From contig NW_027184062.1 of assembly GCF_041296385.1 (NCBI RefSeq), positions 377,001 to 441,000 on the forward strand: a DNA stretch of 64,000 nucleotides. The letters are read 5' to 3'. This DNA comes from Aphelocoma coerulescens. Its lineage: Eukaryota > Chordata > Aves > Passeriformes > Corvidae. The position numbers and the translations under genes were made by a program. Below are positions 22,090 to 34,974 of the stretch, piece by piece (position 1 is the first letter of the stretch; each line of letters opens with the position of its first letter). The notes below the pieces were generated by a model. The model did no database searches. It was not told the origin of the DNA and saw nothing but the letters and a program-made list of their open reading frames with translations.

Positions 22090-23545
22090 ACGTTCCAAAA
22101 GTACCGTGTACTTACAGCAGCATTAAAACTGTGCACAGCAGTCTGCAGCACTGTAGACTGCGGCTTCTCCGACAGACGAGCCATCCCATTGTTGCCTCTC
22201 GCAGCCTGCTTGCTAGCTGCTCTCCTGAAGAAAAGAACTAGAAGAAAAAGCCAATGCTGGGCTGCACCTTCCCCTTGCCTTACGTAAAGCCACCTAAACT
22301 CCCCGCTGCACTCTCTACTTCCCCTCTCCTTGGAAGCGACCACTGTGTTTGCTGCATCTCGAAGCCTAAAGTTAAGCGCCAAAGTTTCCAAGGATGGTTG
22401 GAAGAAGGATAAGTAGTAGCACAAGGAAGTAGTTGTCGTTGAACTTCCTCCTTCTCAATGCTAACGTGAATTGGGCAGGCAGGCGAGTGCTAGCCACGCT
22501 CCTTTCTCAGTTTGTACGCTGCGGACACGAGTCCGGTGCTCTGCGCCTTCGTTCGGCCTCTTTAGTACCCATGTCGCTCTTTCATTCAGCCGGAGTCGAA
22601 GCGTCGTCTACTTCTCGCCCAGAGAGCACGGTGCCGGCAGCGAAATGCCCCAGCCGACTGCTTCTGCCGACACACGCCTGGTCTATGCACTTTCCCTCGC
22701 AGCGACATACAGCAGCACTTTCGGTCTTTCTTGTCGTCCAAATGTAAAGGGAAAGATTCTCTGCTATGTCCCGCCCAGAGAACAGTTTTAGGTCAACCAG
22801 CACGCCCAGAGCTTGCCCTCGACGCGTGGAAACTTGTGTTTGCACCACATTCAAGTGGCTGCCGTCTTTCCTTTACAGCCTGCAGAGCACCGTCAGACCG
22901 CCGTGCTCTCTGCACCTGCCTTCTCAGTTCTAAGTACTACCGCGCCTCTTACAGCCTTGCAGGAAGCAAAGACACGGGTAGTCATCTCGCAGAGAAGAAC
23001 GTGGAAGGACGAAAGGATGATCTTCCTTTCTCCTGCTTCTTGCCTGAATTGTGGTGCTGTATTGAAAGTCTTGGCTAGCGAAAAGCTCATCCAGCAAGTG
23101 CCTCATTCCTGACGCATCTCGCTGAGCGAGAGTTTCACAAAGAGTTTAGACTCTGGAAACAGCAAGAAAATGATTGTACGTCGAGCTGAGGAAAATCCGT
23201 GCACAGCACACTGTGGATGCGTGCAGTGTTCGCGCTGAAGAGCGCCAAAACGCAAAGCCATCGCTGGGCTTCAGTTTTGTCCAGACCGCAGAAGGCAAAG
23301 AACGAAGCAACTGGGCACCGCGTTAACGTACTCAGTGGACCGAATTTCAAATGTCCAGCCAAAAGCTGCTTCATAAGCAGATTCAGCTGAGAATGCTCTG
23401 GCTGCTTCACAAAGTAAGGCGCAGCCGTTTCCATTCATCACACTACCTGGCCAGAAGCAGTATCCTACACCTTCAATGCTGCAGCGTCCATGCAGCTGGA
23501 GCACACGCAGTAGGACGCGTCGAGATAGAAGGCGGTCTTCAAGTA
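22090..23545 (+). repeat. 1.4-kb repeat family, copy R1 (forward)
   Basis: Copy anchored on GCATCTCGAAGC near 22354. Similarity to R2 covers most of the unit. The outer half belongs to the near-identical arm; beyond 22858 it diverges from its mirror copy R5. Boundaries are approximate. Confidence 0.7.
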
Positions 23546-24720
23546 CCCCCCTCCTCCAAGCAGCCTTGAAACTGAGCACAACACACTGCGGCTCGGGAGC
23601 TTCCTTCTCAGATAGACGTGCCGTCACGTTATTCACTCTCGCAGCTCCGTTGCCCACTTGCAGCAGCTGCTACCAAAGCAAAATGCTCCAGAAGTAAAAA
23701 GCACTGCCGGGCTGCACTTTCCCTTGCCTCACGTAAAGCACCATAAACTGTCCGCTGTGCTCTGTATTTCCATTCTCCGCCGCATCTACCACTGTTATCT
23801 CTGCATCTCGAAGCATAAAGCTCGGCACAATTCCTCCCAGGGAACGCTGGAAGAGAAATAGGCAGCAGCACAAGTAGCTGCAAGTGGAACTTTCTGTTTT
23901 AAAACGCTAACGTGAATCCGGAAACAAGCGAGTGACAGCCAATCTTCCTCTTGCAGCCTGTGCGATGCACACACCAGCTCGGTGCTCTGCCCTCATTCTT
24001 TAATGCTCTTCGTACCATGTCGCGCTTTCATTCTGCCGGAGTCGAAGCGTCGTCTACTTCTCGCCCAGAGAGCACGGTGCCAGCGGAGAAAGGTTCCAGA
24101 AAAACGCTCCAGGCTGCTGATTCTTCCCAAACACACCAGGGCTATGCACTTTCCTTCGCAGCGCTAAGTAGCATCACATTCTGTTTGCGTTGGAGCCGGA
24201 ATGCAAAGGGAAAGATTCTCGGTTACGTCTCACTCAGCGCCCAGTTTTAGGTCACCAAGCTTACCCGGAGCTTACCCGCGACGCGTGGAAATTGGTATTT
24301 GCACCATATTCAAGTGGTAGCTTTCTTTCCTTTACAGCCTGCAGAGCGCCGTCAGATCGCGGTGCTCTCTGCACCTGCCTTCTCCCTTCCAAGTACCACC
24401 GCGCACCTTACAGCCTTGCAGGAAGCAAAGACGTGGAGAGATGTCTCGCAGAGAAGATCGTGCAAAGACGAAAAGATGTTCTTCTTTGCTTTTCCTCGTC
24501 GCCCAGCTTGTGGTGCTCTACTGAAAGCGTGGGCTAACGAATGGCTAATCTAGCATGTGCTTCCCTTCTAATGCATTTCGCTGAGCGAGAGCTGAGGAAA
24601 ATCCTTGCACTGTACACTATGGATGCGTGCAGTAGACACGCAGAAGAGCGGCACAGCTCATAACCATCGCACACTCCAGCCCAGAGCTCTGGGGCTGCGT
24701 TCTTCTCAATTTCCGGCGCT
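23546..24720 (+). repeat. 1.4-kb repeat family, copy R2 (forward, truncated)
   Basis: Anchor GCATCTCGAAGC near 23804, about 1,450 bp after the R1 anchor. Truncated where it meets R3 head to head. The dyad centre is near 24700, judged from CTGAGGAAAATCC at about 24592 facing its near-complement at about 24805. Confidence 0.7.
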
Positions 24721-25655
24721 GGACAGAACTGAGACATTGAGCTTTGGCTCTCTTTAGTGTGTGTACTGCACGCATCCAGAGCGCGCTGTGCACAGATTCT
24801 CCTCAGCGCTACGTGCAAGCACAGACTTTCTGCTTCGCAGAGCCCAACTGTCCGCCGAAGCTCTCGCTCAGAGAAATGTGTCAGGAGAGAAGCACTTGCT
24901 GGATTAGCCTTACACTGGCCAACAGTTCCAAAGAAGCACCATAGTCTTCTTGCGAGAAAGGATAATAAAACACATGTATTGTCCCAGCAAAGTTCTCTGT
25001 GCTAGCCGAAGCCGAGAATCTTTCCCTTAAGATTAAGACCACAACGCAGACAGCATTTTGTGCTACTTAACGCTGAGAGGGATAGCCCAGGCGTGTTTCG
25101 GCAGAGGCAGAAGCCCGGAGCGTTTCTCTGCCGGCACCGTGCTCTCAGGAGAGAAGTAGACGACGCTTCGACTCCGGCAGAATGAAAAGCGCGACATGGT
25201 ACGAAGAGCATACGAATGAGGGCGCAGAGCACCGAGCTGGTGTGCGCATCGCACAGGCTGCAAGAAGAAGCGTGGCTGCCGCTCGCTTCTTTGCGGATTC
25301 ACGTTAGCAGTTGAAAACAAAAGTTCCACTTGCAGCTACTTGTGCTGCTACCTATTTCTCTTCCAGCTTTCCCTGGGAAGAATTGTGCCGAGCTTTATGC
25401 TTCGAGATGCAGAGATGACAGTGGTAGATGCAGCGGAGAATGGAAATAAAGAGTGCAGCGGACAGTTTACAGTGCTTTACGTGAGGCAAAGGAAAAGGTT
25501 TGCTCAGCAGTGCTTTTTACTTCTGGAGCATTTTGCTTTGGTAGCACCTGCTGCTAGTGGGCAACGGAGCTGCGAGAGTGAATAACGTGACGGCACGTCT
25601 ATCTGAGAAGGAAGCTCCCGAGCCGCAGTGTGTTGTGCTCAGTTTCAAGGCTGCT
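24721..25655 (-). repeat. 1.4-kb repeat family, copy R3 (reverse, truncated)
   Basis: Inverted copy, anchor complement near 25400. From about 25150 onward it is nearly identical to R4 at an offset of 1,392 bp. Confidence 0.7.
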
Positions 25656-27047
25656 TGGAGGAGGGGGGTACTTGAAGAACGCCGTCTATCTGGACGCGTC
25701 CTACTGCGTGTGCTCCAGCTGCATGGACTCTGCAGCATTGAAGGTGTAAGAAACTTCTTCTGGCCAGGTAGTGTGATAGAGTGCAACGGCTACGCCTTAC
25801 TTTGTGAACCATCCAGAGCATTCTCAGCTGAATCTGCTTGTGAAGCAGCTCTTGGCTGGACATTTGAAATTCGGTCCACTGAGTACGTTAACGCGGTGCC
25901 CAGCTGCTTCGTTCTTCGCCTTCTGCCGTCTGGACAGAACTGAAGCCCAGCGATTGCTTTTAGCTGTGGCTCTCTTCAGCATGTGTACTGCACGCATCCG
26001 CAGTGTGCTGTGCAAGGATTTTCCTCAGCTCTCCCTCAGCGAAATGCATCAGGTGAGAAACACTTGCTGGATTAGCCTTTCGCTGGCCATGGCTTTCAGT
26101 ACAGCACCACAATCTGGGCGACGAGGAGGAGCAAAGAAGAACATCTTTTCGTCTTTGCACGTTCTTCTCTGCGAGACGACTATCCGCGTCATTGCTTCCT
26201 GCAAGGCTATATTCTGCGCAGTGGTACTTGAAAGGGAGAAGGCAGGTGCAGAGAGCACCGCGATCTGACGGCGCTCTGCAGGCTGTAAAGGAAAGAGGGC
26301 TGCCACTGGAATGTGTGCAAACACAAGTTTCCACGAGTCGCGGGCAAGCTCTGGGCGTGCTTGTTGACCTAAAACTGTTCTCTGTGCCCGACATAGCAGA
26401 GAATCTTTCCCTTTACATTTGGACGACAAGAAAAGACCGAAAGTGCTGCTGTATGTCGCTGCGAGAAAAGTGCATAGCCCTGGTGTGTTTCGGAAGGGCA
26501 GTCGGCTGGGGCATTTCTCTTCCGGCACCGTGCTCTCCGGGCGAGAAGTAGACGACGCTTCGACTCCGGCAGAATGAAAAGCGCGACATGGTACGAAGAG
26601 CATACGAATGAGGGCGCAGAGCACCGAGCTGGTGTGCGCATCGCACAGGCTGCAAGAAGAAGCGTGGCTGCCGCTCGCTTCTTTGCGGATTCACGTTAGC
26701 AGTTGAAAACAAAAGTTCCACTTGCAGCTACTTGTGCTGCTACCTATTTCTCTTCCAGCTTTCCCTGGGAAGAATTGTGCCGAGCTTTATGCTTCGAGAT
26801 GCAGAGATGACAGTGGTAGATGCAGCGGAGAATGGAAATAAAGAGTGCAGCGGACAGTTTACAGTGCTTTACGTGAGGCAAAGGAAAAGGTTTGCTCAGC
26901 AGTGCTTTTTACTTCTGGAGCATTTTGCTTTGGTAGCACCTGCTGCTAGTGGGCAACGGAGCTGCGAGAGTGAATAACGTGACGGCACGTCTATCTGAGA
27001 AGGAAGCTCCCGAGCCGCAGTGTGTTGTGCTCAGTTTCAAGGCTGCT
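25656..27047 (-). repeat. 1.4-kb repeat family, copy R4 (reverse)
   Basis: The segment 25150-26090 recurs at 26542-27480 with almost no differences (period 1,392 bp), pointing to a recent local tandem duplication. The rest of the unit is more diverged. It has no counterpart on the left side, so the palindrome centre is asymmetric. Confidence 0.75.
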
Positions 27048-28460
27048 TGGAGGAGGGGGGTACTTGAAGAACGCCGTCTATCTGGACGCGTCCTACTGCG
27101 TGTGCTCCAGCTGCATGGACTCTGCAGCATTGAAGGTGTAAGAAACTTCTTCTGGCCAGGTAGTGTGATAGAGTGCAACGGCTACGCCTTACTTTGTGAA
27201 CCATCCAGAGCATTCTCAGCTGAATCTGCTTGTGAAGCAGCTCTTGGCTGGACATTTGAAATTCGGTCCACTGAGTACGTTAACGCGGTGCCCAGCTGCT
27301 TCGTTCTTCGCCTTCTGCCGTCTGGACAGAACTGAAGCCCAGCGATTGCTTTTAGCTGTGGCTCTCTTCAGCATGTGTACTGCACGCATCCGCAGTGTGC
27401 TGTGCAAGGATTTTCCTCAGCTCTCCCTCAGCGAAATGCATCAGGTGAGAAACACTTGCTGGGTTAGCCTTTCGCTGGCCAAGGCTTTTAATACAGCACC
27501 ACAATATGGGCGACGAGGAGAAAGGAAGAACATCTTTTCGTCCTGGCACGTTCTTCTGAGCGACATGACTATCCGCGTGTTTGCTTCCTGCAAAGCTGTA
27601 TTGTGCGCGGCGGTATTGGAACTGAGAAGGCAGGTGCAGAGAGCACCGGGATCTGACGGCGTTCTGCAGCCTGTAAAGGAAAGACGGCTACCACTTGAAT
27701 GTGGTGCAAACACAAGTTTCCACGCGTCGAGGGCAAGCTCTGGGCGTGCTGGTTGACCTAAAACTGTTCTCTGGGCGGGACATAGCAGAGAATCTTTCCC
27801 TTTACATTTGGACGACAAGAAAGACCGAAAGTGCTGCTGTATGTCGCTGCGAGAAAAGTGCATAGACCAGGCGTGTGCCGGCAGAAGCAGCCGGCTGGGG
27901 CATTTCGCTGCCGGCACCGTGCTCTCTGGGCGAGAAGTAGACGACGCTTCGACTCCGGCTGAATGAAAGAGCGACATGGGTACTAAAGAGGCCGAACGAA
28001 GGCGCAGAGCACCGGACTCGTGTCCGCAGCGTACAAACTGAGAAAGGAGCGTGGCTAGCACTCGCCTGCCTGCCCAATTCACGTTAGCATTGAGAAGGAG
28101 GAAGTTCAACGACAACTACTTCCTTGTGCTACTACTTATCCCTCTTCCAACCATCCCCAAAACCACTGGCGCTTAACTTTAGGCTTCGAGATGCAGCAAA
28201 CACAGTGGTCGCTTCCAAGGAGAGGGGAAGTAGAGAGTGCAGCGGGGAGTTTAGGTGGCTTTACGTAAGGCAAGGGGAAGGTGCAGCCCAGCATTGGCTT
28301 TTTCTTCTAGTTCTTTTCTTCAGGAGAGCAGCTAGCAAGCAGGCTGCGAGAGGCAACAATGGGATGGCTCGTCTGTCGGAGAAGCCGCAGTCTACAGTGC
28401 TGCAGACTGCTGTGCACAGTTTTAATGCTGCTGTAAGTACACGGTACTTTTGGAACGTCT
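27048..28460 (-). repeat. 1.4-kb repeat family, copy R5 (reverse)
   Basis: Anchor complement near 28184. Mirror of R1; near-identical to it from 27691 outward, about 85-90% similar inward. Confidence 0.7.
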
Positions 28461-29959
28461 TCTCTCCTGACTCTCCCATCTCTGGGAGCTCTAGCTGCTT
28501 GAACCTGGCCACACTGAAGGTGTGTGGACGTGGTCGCGCTGCGAGTATCAAGTCTTCCAGAGAAGAGGGATAGTCAAGAAATGCTTTCTCACCTGGCCTA
28601 TCTCTCAGTCCGAACTGTGGCTGCAAACGCTGCGCTGCAAGGGTGGACTTACCCACTTGGAGAGAATGTGATGATGCTCTAGATATAGTTGCGAAGGAAA
28701 GTGCTGCTCACTGGAATGTTTCGCCTAGTTCACAGACTTTAAAAGGTCTAGGAAGGCCAACGCCTTGTTCTAGCACTTGTTCTCTGCGTGCAGCTGCTGG
28801 ATGTTTGGAAGGGCTTTGGGATCCGCCAGAGGTGGAGGGTACGATGCTACAGAGAGCTTGAAGGAAAGTGCCTATCTCCAGGGCCTTTGATGCAGTTCAG
28901 CGGGTGCGAGTGGCATGTTGAGCATGTTCATGATGGCACAGAAAAGGTTCTGAAAGAAAGAGGCCGTGCTGAAACTGCCTTTACTTTTGCCGCGTAGAAA
29001 CTGCTCAGCCAACAATGAAAAGATTCGTCTTGCTTCCCCCCTACGCGCAGGGTTACATCCTTTTATGTCTCCAAGAGGCAGGATGCACAGCAGAGCTCTT
29101 CCACCAACTGCTTCCACACGACTGGGGCCGCGCCAGCCAAGCGCTTTTTGCCGGGCACTGTCAGCGCTCATGGAAACAACCACACGACGGCGCTGCAGAC
29201 TTGCAAAAGAAGGCCAAGCACCTGGCCCAGCTCGAAACCACCCCAAGGGCAGACAGAGGCAACTTGCAAACGGCCCTGCACTCAAATCAACGGTGTCAGG
29301 ACAAAAAGATTGCCCTCATCTTCCCCTTCCAAGAGCACACTCTTCTTTACACCACACCTCTTTGGCCCAAACAAATCTTTTCCCTCTCGCAGATTCCGCC
29401 CACCAACTTGAAACCATCTGGCAAAAACAGGGCTCAAAACAGTGCCAGCTGAGGAAGATCTTGCTGCCTACAACTTCACCTGCACCCCTCAAACTAGCAG
29501 CACACACGCTGTTCTCAGCACTCTCCTTCTCAGCTCTAGGTACCATCCTAAGCCTTCCCTCTCCCAGAGTCAGGATCCAAAGGCAACGGCACCAGGGACT
29601 GCTCACACACTGAAGGCACCAGGACAAATAGCTTAAGAGCTTGGCCTTTGCATTCCCGCTGACAGCTCAACAGCTCGAACCCAGAGAGAGCTCTGCCTGT
29701 TGGGAAAAGCCTTTAAAATCCCTAGGAGTACCTGATGTGCACATCCAAACCTGCCTTCCTTGCCAAAGAGAGCAACTACAAGCCCATCTCCAAAGAAACG
29801 GCATCCCCTCCTCCAAAATACAACACATCCAGCGACTGATCCGCCTCCAGTATTGAATATGTCCAACAATTGCCCCTACACGCACAGGGGCCAGAAGAGA
29901 AATGTCTTGCTGGACTATTCCTCCCCACAGTACCTTAACATCTGCTCCAGCAACACTGG
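28461..29959. other. Unassigned arm DNA (right)
   Basis: Mirror of 20601-22089; nothing recognisable beyond the inverted repeat itself. Confidence 0.4.
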
Positions 29960-30950
29960 CACTATGTCCTTGCCTTCCCAAGGAAAGGCACTCCGAGTCT
30001 CTTGGCCTTGCCTTGTCTAGTTCTTCTTAAGGTACCCTTGCTCTGCTTCCTTTGCCTACGTCTGCCTTGCCTCGCACTGCCTACAACTTGCTGGCTTTGC
30101 TTTGCCCGGCCTACCACTCTTTCCCTTGCCTTCCATGCAGGCAAGGCGCTGCAAACCGAGTGCAGGCAATTGTGGGCAAGTCAAGGGAGAGGTAGGCAAG
30201 GCCAGAGCAGTGAGGGGAAAGCAAATGGAGTGGTAGACAAGAGAAGGCCCAGAAGTTAGAGGCAAGGCTGGCTGTAGGAAGGAAGGGCCACTGATGGGAA
30301 GGCCAGGCAGAAACAGGAAGGGCTCAGCAAGCCAAGGCCCTGGAGGAAAACAGTAGGCAGGTCATGTGCGGGGCAGGGCCCTGCAAAGGAATGCAAGGCT
30401 ACAGAGGGCTAGCAGGGCAAGGCAAGGCAAGTGTTGTGTTGCCAAGGCAAGGCCAGGCAAGGCAGGTGAGAAGTACATTCAAGGACTGCTGGTGCACAAA
30501 AGTGGCCAGGACCAAGTGCTCTGTGTGGCCTTGATCCCGCGTGGGTCATCTCTCCTCTGTACCTAAAAGACTTGAGCTACCTGCTTTCCCTTGTATGCAA
30601 AAGAACTCTCTTTCTGGTCCCCGAGCTCAAGGGCAAAATGTGAATTGCCCCTCCAAGGTTCAAGACATGCAAGGATTGCTCCCAGACAAAGGCTGCCCAC
30701 AGAGATGAGTGTGGCAACATGCGTCCTCCCCTGGTCTTCCTCTCATGGGATCCTGAAACACCGGAGATGCTTGAGAGCTTTGAGATTCCTCGGAGGAGCA
30801 GAAAGGGCAGGGCAAGGCCCAGAAATGTCATTGAAAAGGGGTGTTGAATTCCAGGTGGGGGAGGGGTGAGCAAGGTCATGCAAGGCAAGGGAGGGGTTCA
30901 AGGGCAAGGCAAGGCAAGTGGTGGCTTTGCGAGGCGAGGCAAGGCAATGA
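29960..30950. repeat. CCTTG/CAAGG low-complexity region (right arm)
   Basis: Mirror of the left-arm tract, with small differences (for example GGGGCAGGG near 30370). Confidence 0.75.
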
Positions 30951-31209
30951 GGGTCCTAGAAGGAAAAGGAAAGGTGAGGCCAGACCTAGACGAATGTGAA
31001 AGGAAGTCAGGTGGGGGATGGGTGAGCAAGTCAGTGCAAGGCAGGGGAGAAAAGGCAGGTTGAGGGAAGGCTACAGAGGGGGCAGCAAGGAAATGCAAGG
31101 CATGGGGAAGCATGCGAGGAGTGGGTGCTGCCAGCCGGTGGGGATGGCAGGGGCGGGGCCACTGCAAGTAGCATGGTGGGGATGTGGAGGGGGTGTTAGT
31201 GTGCGGGAG

Positions 31210-31265
31210 GTGTGTGTGTGTGTGTGTGTGCAGTGGAGTGCAGGGTAAGTGCAGGTGTGTGTGTG
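31210..31265 (+). repeat. (TG)n microsatellite
   Basis: Mirror of the CA runs at 19284-19338, with a slightly different run length. Confidence 0.9.
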
Positions 31266-31334
31266 CGTATACGGGGGTTTTGTGCCAGGTGCTGTGCCGG
31301 GGAGAGCCGTTCCACCGCAAGGAAGGTGTGGGCG

Positions 31335-31774
31335 TGAAAGGAGTAAGATAGATGTGTCTTTACAAAGAGACCGTGTGAATCTCTCCTTAGACAAGGCTAG
31401 GAATTTACAGGGGGGGAAGTAACAGAAGAAAGTATTCGTTCTAGAAACTGTTACTAATCAACAGAGACTGTTGCTCAGCCAAGGCCCTGCTAAATTCCTG
31501 AACCTAGAGCAAGGCAGCAAAGACTTCCTAGCATTAGGAATAGTTTGGTTTTCTTCCTTTTCCATTCCAAAAGGGGAGTGCATATTAGAGGGGGGCATAG
31601 AGTAGGCAGTTCCGGAAGTCTGTAATTCCCGAGTACCTCAGAGGGTGCTGTTGCCAGGAACTTAGCATCAGAAGGGAGCTGCATCCCGCAATCATTTGAG
31701 AGACTCCATGGCAAAAGCCCCATGGCCTCTCCCTGGAGTTGAAGAATGTTACAGGACTCCTCTGTCTCCTTTTT
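31335..31774 (+). repeat. ERV-B 5' LTR (right arm)
   Basis: Starts near TGAAAGGAG, shares AAAGAGACCGTGTGAATC with the 3' LTR, and similarity ends after CTCCTTTTT. A termination consensus was not found at its end. Confidence 0.75.
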
Positions 31775-31984
31775 GGTGGATGAAGAAACTCAGAAAGCCA
31801 CACTTCTGCCAGAACTCTCCAAGATGCCCCCTTTGCTCCCCGTGACTCCATCACTGCCCAGGAAGCTGTCTTTTCTACCGCAGCAGTTTGACATACAGTT
31901 AAAAGTCGTGTGGCAGAGAAAAAAGGCAAGAATTGGTTTCCAAGGGATGGCAAACAAGAGATACCAGAACCTTTGGCCCTACCA

Positions 31985-32897
31985 ATATTAAAGCAACTCC
32001 ATTAAGAGAGTTCTTGCACTTCCTGAGGATTGGCAGAAGCCTATCTCATGATGTATGTTGCTGGGGGTCTTTTTAGACTGGCAAAAGGAGCTGTTGAAGG
32101 TTGCTTGATCTGTGCTAAAGCCAACAGCCAAGTTACAAAGTAACTTGCTAGAGGAGGGAGGCCTTGGGCTGCATGGCCCTTCCAAAGATGCCAGGTGGAT
32201 TTTCCGGAGATGCCCCAAGTGGCAAGGCTTAATATCTTCTGGTAATCGTATGTCAGCTAGCAAGGTGGCCAGAAGTATTTCCAACTACTTCAGTAATGAC
32301 AGGATCAGTTCTTAAGGCATTTTTGGAACAAATCATTCCAAGATACAGCATTGTAGAAGCAATAGATTCAGATAGGGGAACTCATTTTGCAGGAAAGATC
32401 CTTCAAGGGGTTTTGGCTTCTTTAGGAACACAATGGAACCTCCATAGGCCCTGGCACCCCCAGAGCTCGGCTCGGGTAGAAAACAATGAAGAGAGAAATA
32501 AACACCTTTTGAAGCTGGTAATAGAAACCAAGATGCCATGGGTAGGGCTTTGGACATTGGCTTTGGTGAGAATGAGGGCCCAAGCCAGAAGAGAGATTCA
32601 GTTATCTCCCTTTCAATCGTTGTTTGCAATTGCCCTGGTAAGTCTCCACCCAGTGGGGGGGGGTAGAGGCAAGTGATGCATTTTTAAAACCATCTGTGGC
32701 CAGGATCCTGCTTCTTGTGAAACCCCTTCAACAGGAAACTCAGCTGGTGCAAGCCCGGCCTTTGGACTTTGCTGCTTTTAACATCCAACCAGGAGATTGA
32801 GTCCTAATTAAGGAGTAGAAAGAAGCGCCAGTGCTGGTGAAATGGCGTGGCCCATTCCAAGTGTCACTGACGACAGAAAACAGCCGTCAAGTAAGCT
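31985..32897 (+). pseudogene. pol: ERV-B integrase (right arm), broken
   Basis: Zinc-domain remnant near 32040-32150 (CLICAKANSQ), core acidic residues in QVDFPEMP (about 32190) and DSDRGTHF (about 32365), HPQSSARVEN (about 32455), and GPFQVSL near 32850. The longest open part is 32296-32676, shortened relative to the left arm by a nine-base G run at 32655-32663. The enzyme would insert proviral DNA; this copy has several stops and frameshifts. Confidence 0.82.
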
Positions 32898-33339
32898 GAA
32901 CACAGGTGAACCCGTCACTCTCGGGTCAAGGTCTCTGAAGCCTCGGAGATTTGCACATCTCAGCTGGAGGAGAAGGCCGGGAGGCCGTGACTGACACTCT
33001 GCAGGAGTGGGCCGGAGCAGTAGGCAGTGCTTCGACATCGGAAGAAGCCCCGCAGTCCTACCTTCAGACCGTCTGCTGAAATAGACTGTATAGGCATCCC
33101 TCCTCTAGAATCTCCACTCACTTGGGGGCTAATACTTGTGGCCATTTTGTTACGTTAAGTGGTTTCTGTGTCTTCAATTGCCACAGGTGCTGCAGAAGAC
33201 AACGGGAAAATTAGACTAGCTAATTAGATGACACTATTAAAACATTTTCCTTACTAATTCTACTTTGATATGGTTAGCTGAGTTTAGGCCAGGAGTGGGA
33301 GAATCAATTTGCAGCCTTAGGAGAAGAAGTAGCAAAAGT

Positions 33340-34833
33340 TTTTAACCTTAGCAATTGCTGGCTCTGTGGAGGGCCAGGAGGATCTGAAGAGTGGCCATAG
33401 TTGGCTAGCCCAGCTGAACCTAAATGGTGGGTCAATGTGAGGGCCACAGTGGGATGGGATTTGGGGCCAAAGAAGGAAGTTCATGGCCACTTCATTCTTC
33501 TCCAACAGGCACTTATTGCCTAAATAGGATAGGGCGTGTCTATGTAGGAAAAGGCAATTGTCAATTGACTTTCCCTCTGGGCTTGAACAACTGGGTTTGG
33601 ACCCCCAATTGCCCTCCTTCCAATTGTTCCAAATATCAAGGCAAATGCAATCAAATACCTGTTCGGCTCACTAACAGTAGCTGCGTAAGGCGTTCTTATC
33701 ACACTTACCAAAAATATTTGGAAGCCTGTAAAGCAATGGGGAGGGACAAGGGGTTTTTTTGACCACCTGTTTTTGAGCAGTCCCCACAAAAATTCCACAA
33801 GTAGAAGACATGTTGTTTGTGATTATCAGTGGGAATGGCCACACCGGATTGGAACTCAAAGCCTTTTAGTGAGTTCTGCTCCAAATCCAACCAAGCAGCT
33901 TGCAGATGTAAATGTAGGTGGGAACCCTGTGCGGGAGCTTGGAAATGCAAATGCTGGGACCCTTATGGTGGGGCAACTCTTGTTGGAGGACCGTTAGGCC
34001 CGGGAATCCTGCTGTATTTTGAGCCACCAATTGATGACCATGGGTAGGTTCCTTTGCTAATGGAACACGGGCTTTGAAAGGACAGTATTGGATTTGTGGC
34101 CAACATGCTTAGCTCAGGTTACCTCCAAACTGGTCAGGGATATGGTATATTTAGTAGACTGTTGTTCTTTTTGCTACTACAAGTTCTGGGAAATCGCTTA
34201 GGAATCAAAATCTGTGATGATTTAATTAGAGAAAAGCAGTCAGCTGATGCAGCCCTGGCTGGAGGGAGCACCCCAAAACGGGAAAATGATGAACGGCCAA
34301 CAGAACAAGTTACCCAACACGATGGACCAGCCCCTTGGAAACCTAAGGAATTAATCCCAGATGCCTGGGAACCCATTTATCATTTGAAGGAGATAATTAG
34401 GTTACAAGCTGTCTCGGAAATAATTACCAACCAGCCAGCCACAGCGCTTGACCTTTTTGCTGAGCAACCCACTTAAATGAGGAAAGCGGTATTTCAACAT
34501 TGGATGGTATTAGATTATCTGTTGGCAGAAGAAGGAGGAGTTTGTGGGAAATTAAATGACTCGAGCTGCTGTTTGCAAGCAGATGACAGCGGAAAAGTGG
34601 TCAAACAAATAACAAAGGAAATAACGTCAGCTCGTGGACCTGTCCAAATGTTGAAAGGATGGGGATGGGACATGTTTTCATGGTTAACTGGCCAGCTCTG
34701 GGCTAAATGAATACGATTCCTCCTCTTACATGCTATAGCAACTCTCATCTTTTTACCATGTGTGACACCATGCTGGCGGCAGCTCTTTCAGCAGGTGCTC
34801 AAGGGGATGCCGCTAGCAGCCATGCCTACCTGA
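33340..34833 (+). pseudogene. env: ERV-B env (right arm), broken
   Basis: SU has CWLC at 33356-33367 and a Cys-rich segment at 33540-33760. TM is split by a TAA just before 34477, continues with C-x7-C-C at 34543-34571, and has a membrane-anchor-like stretch (about 34710-34790) after an in-frame TGA. Motifs and order match ERV-A env, so the family assignment is secure. The protein cannot be produced whole. Confidence 0.82.
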
Positions 34834-34974
34834 TCCAGAAATGACTACAAAAGGACAGAAAAGAATGTCACTGCAAATAATAGCAAAACCCAAGAAGACT
34901 CCAGAAGAAAAAATTAAATCCATGGTAATTAAGGTTTGTAAAGACAAATACAGAGCAAATAAAAAGAGGAGGGA

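Larger units (their letters stand above)
3307..22858 (+). repeat. Palindrome left arm, unit 1 (includes ERV-A)
   Basis: This arm is the reverse complement of 27691-37169. Coordinate pairs sum to about 50548-50550 inside 14109-22858 and to about 40476 in 3307-3920, the difference being mostly ERV-A. Homology stops sharply at 3307 on the outside and falls from near-identity to roughly 85-90% at 22858 on the inside. A few arm-specific changes exist, such as homopolymer length near 17888 and CpG differences in the island near 14778. Confidence 0.95.

Noticed and set aside
25557..25943. 128-codon frame repeated at 26949-27335 and similar to 23271-23657
   Set aside because: It follows the 1.4-kb repeat period and is no more conserved than surrounding DNA; no domain recognised.
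31775..31795. ERV-B primer-binding site beginning TGGTGGATG
   Set aside because: Beyond the initial TGG it does not match any tRNA 3' end I know, and the LTR end is itself uncertain.
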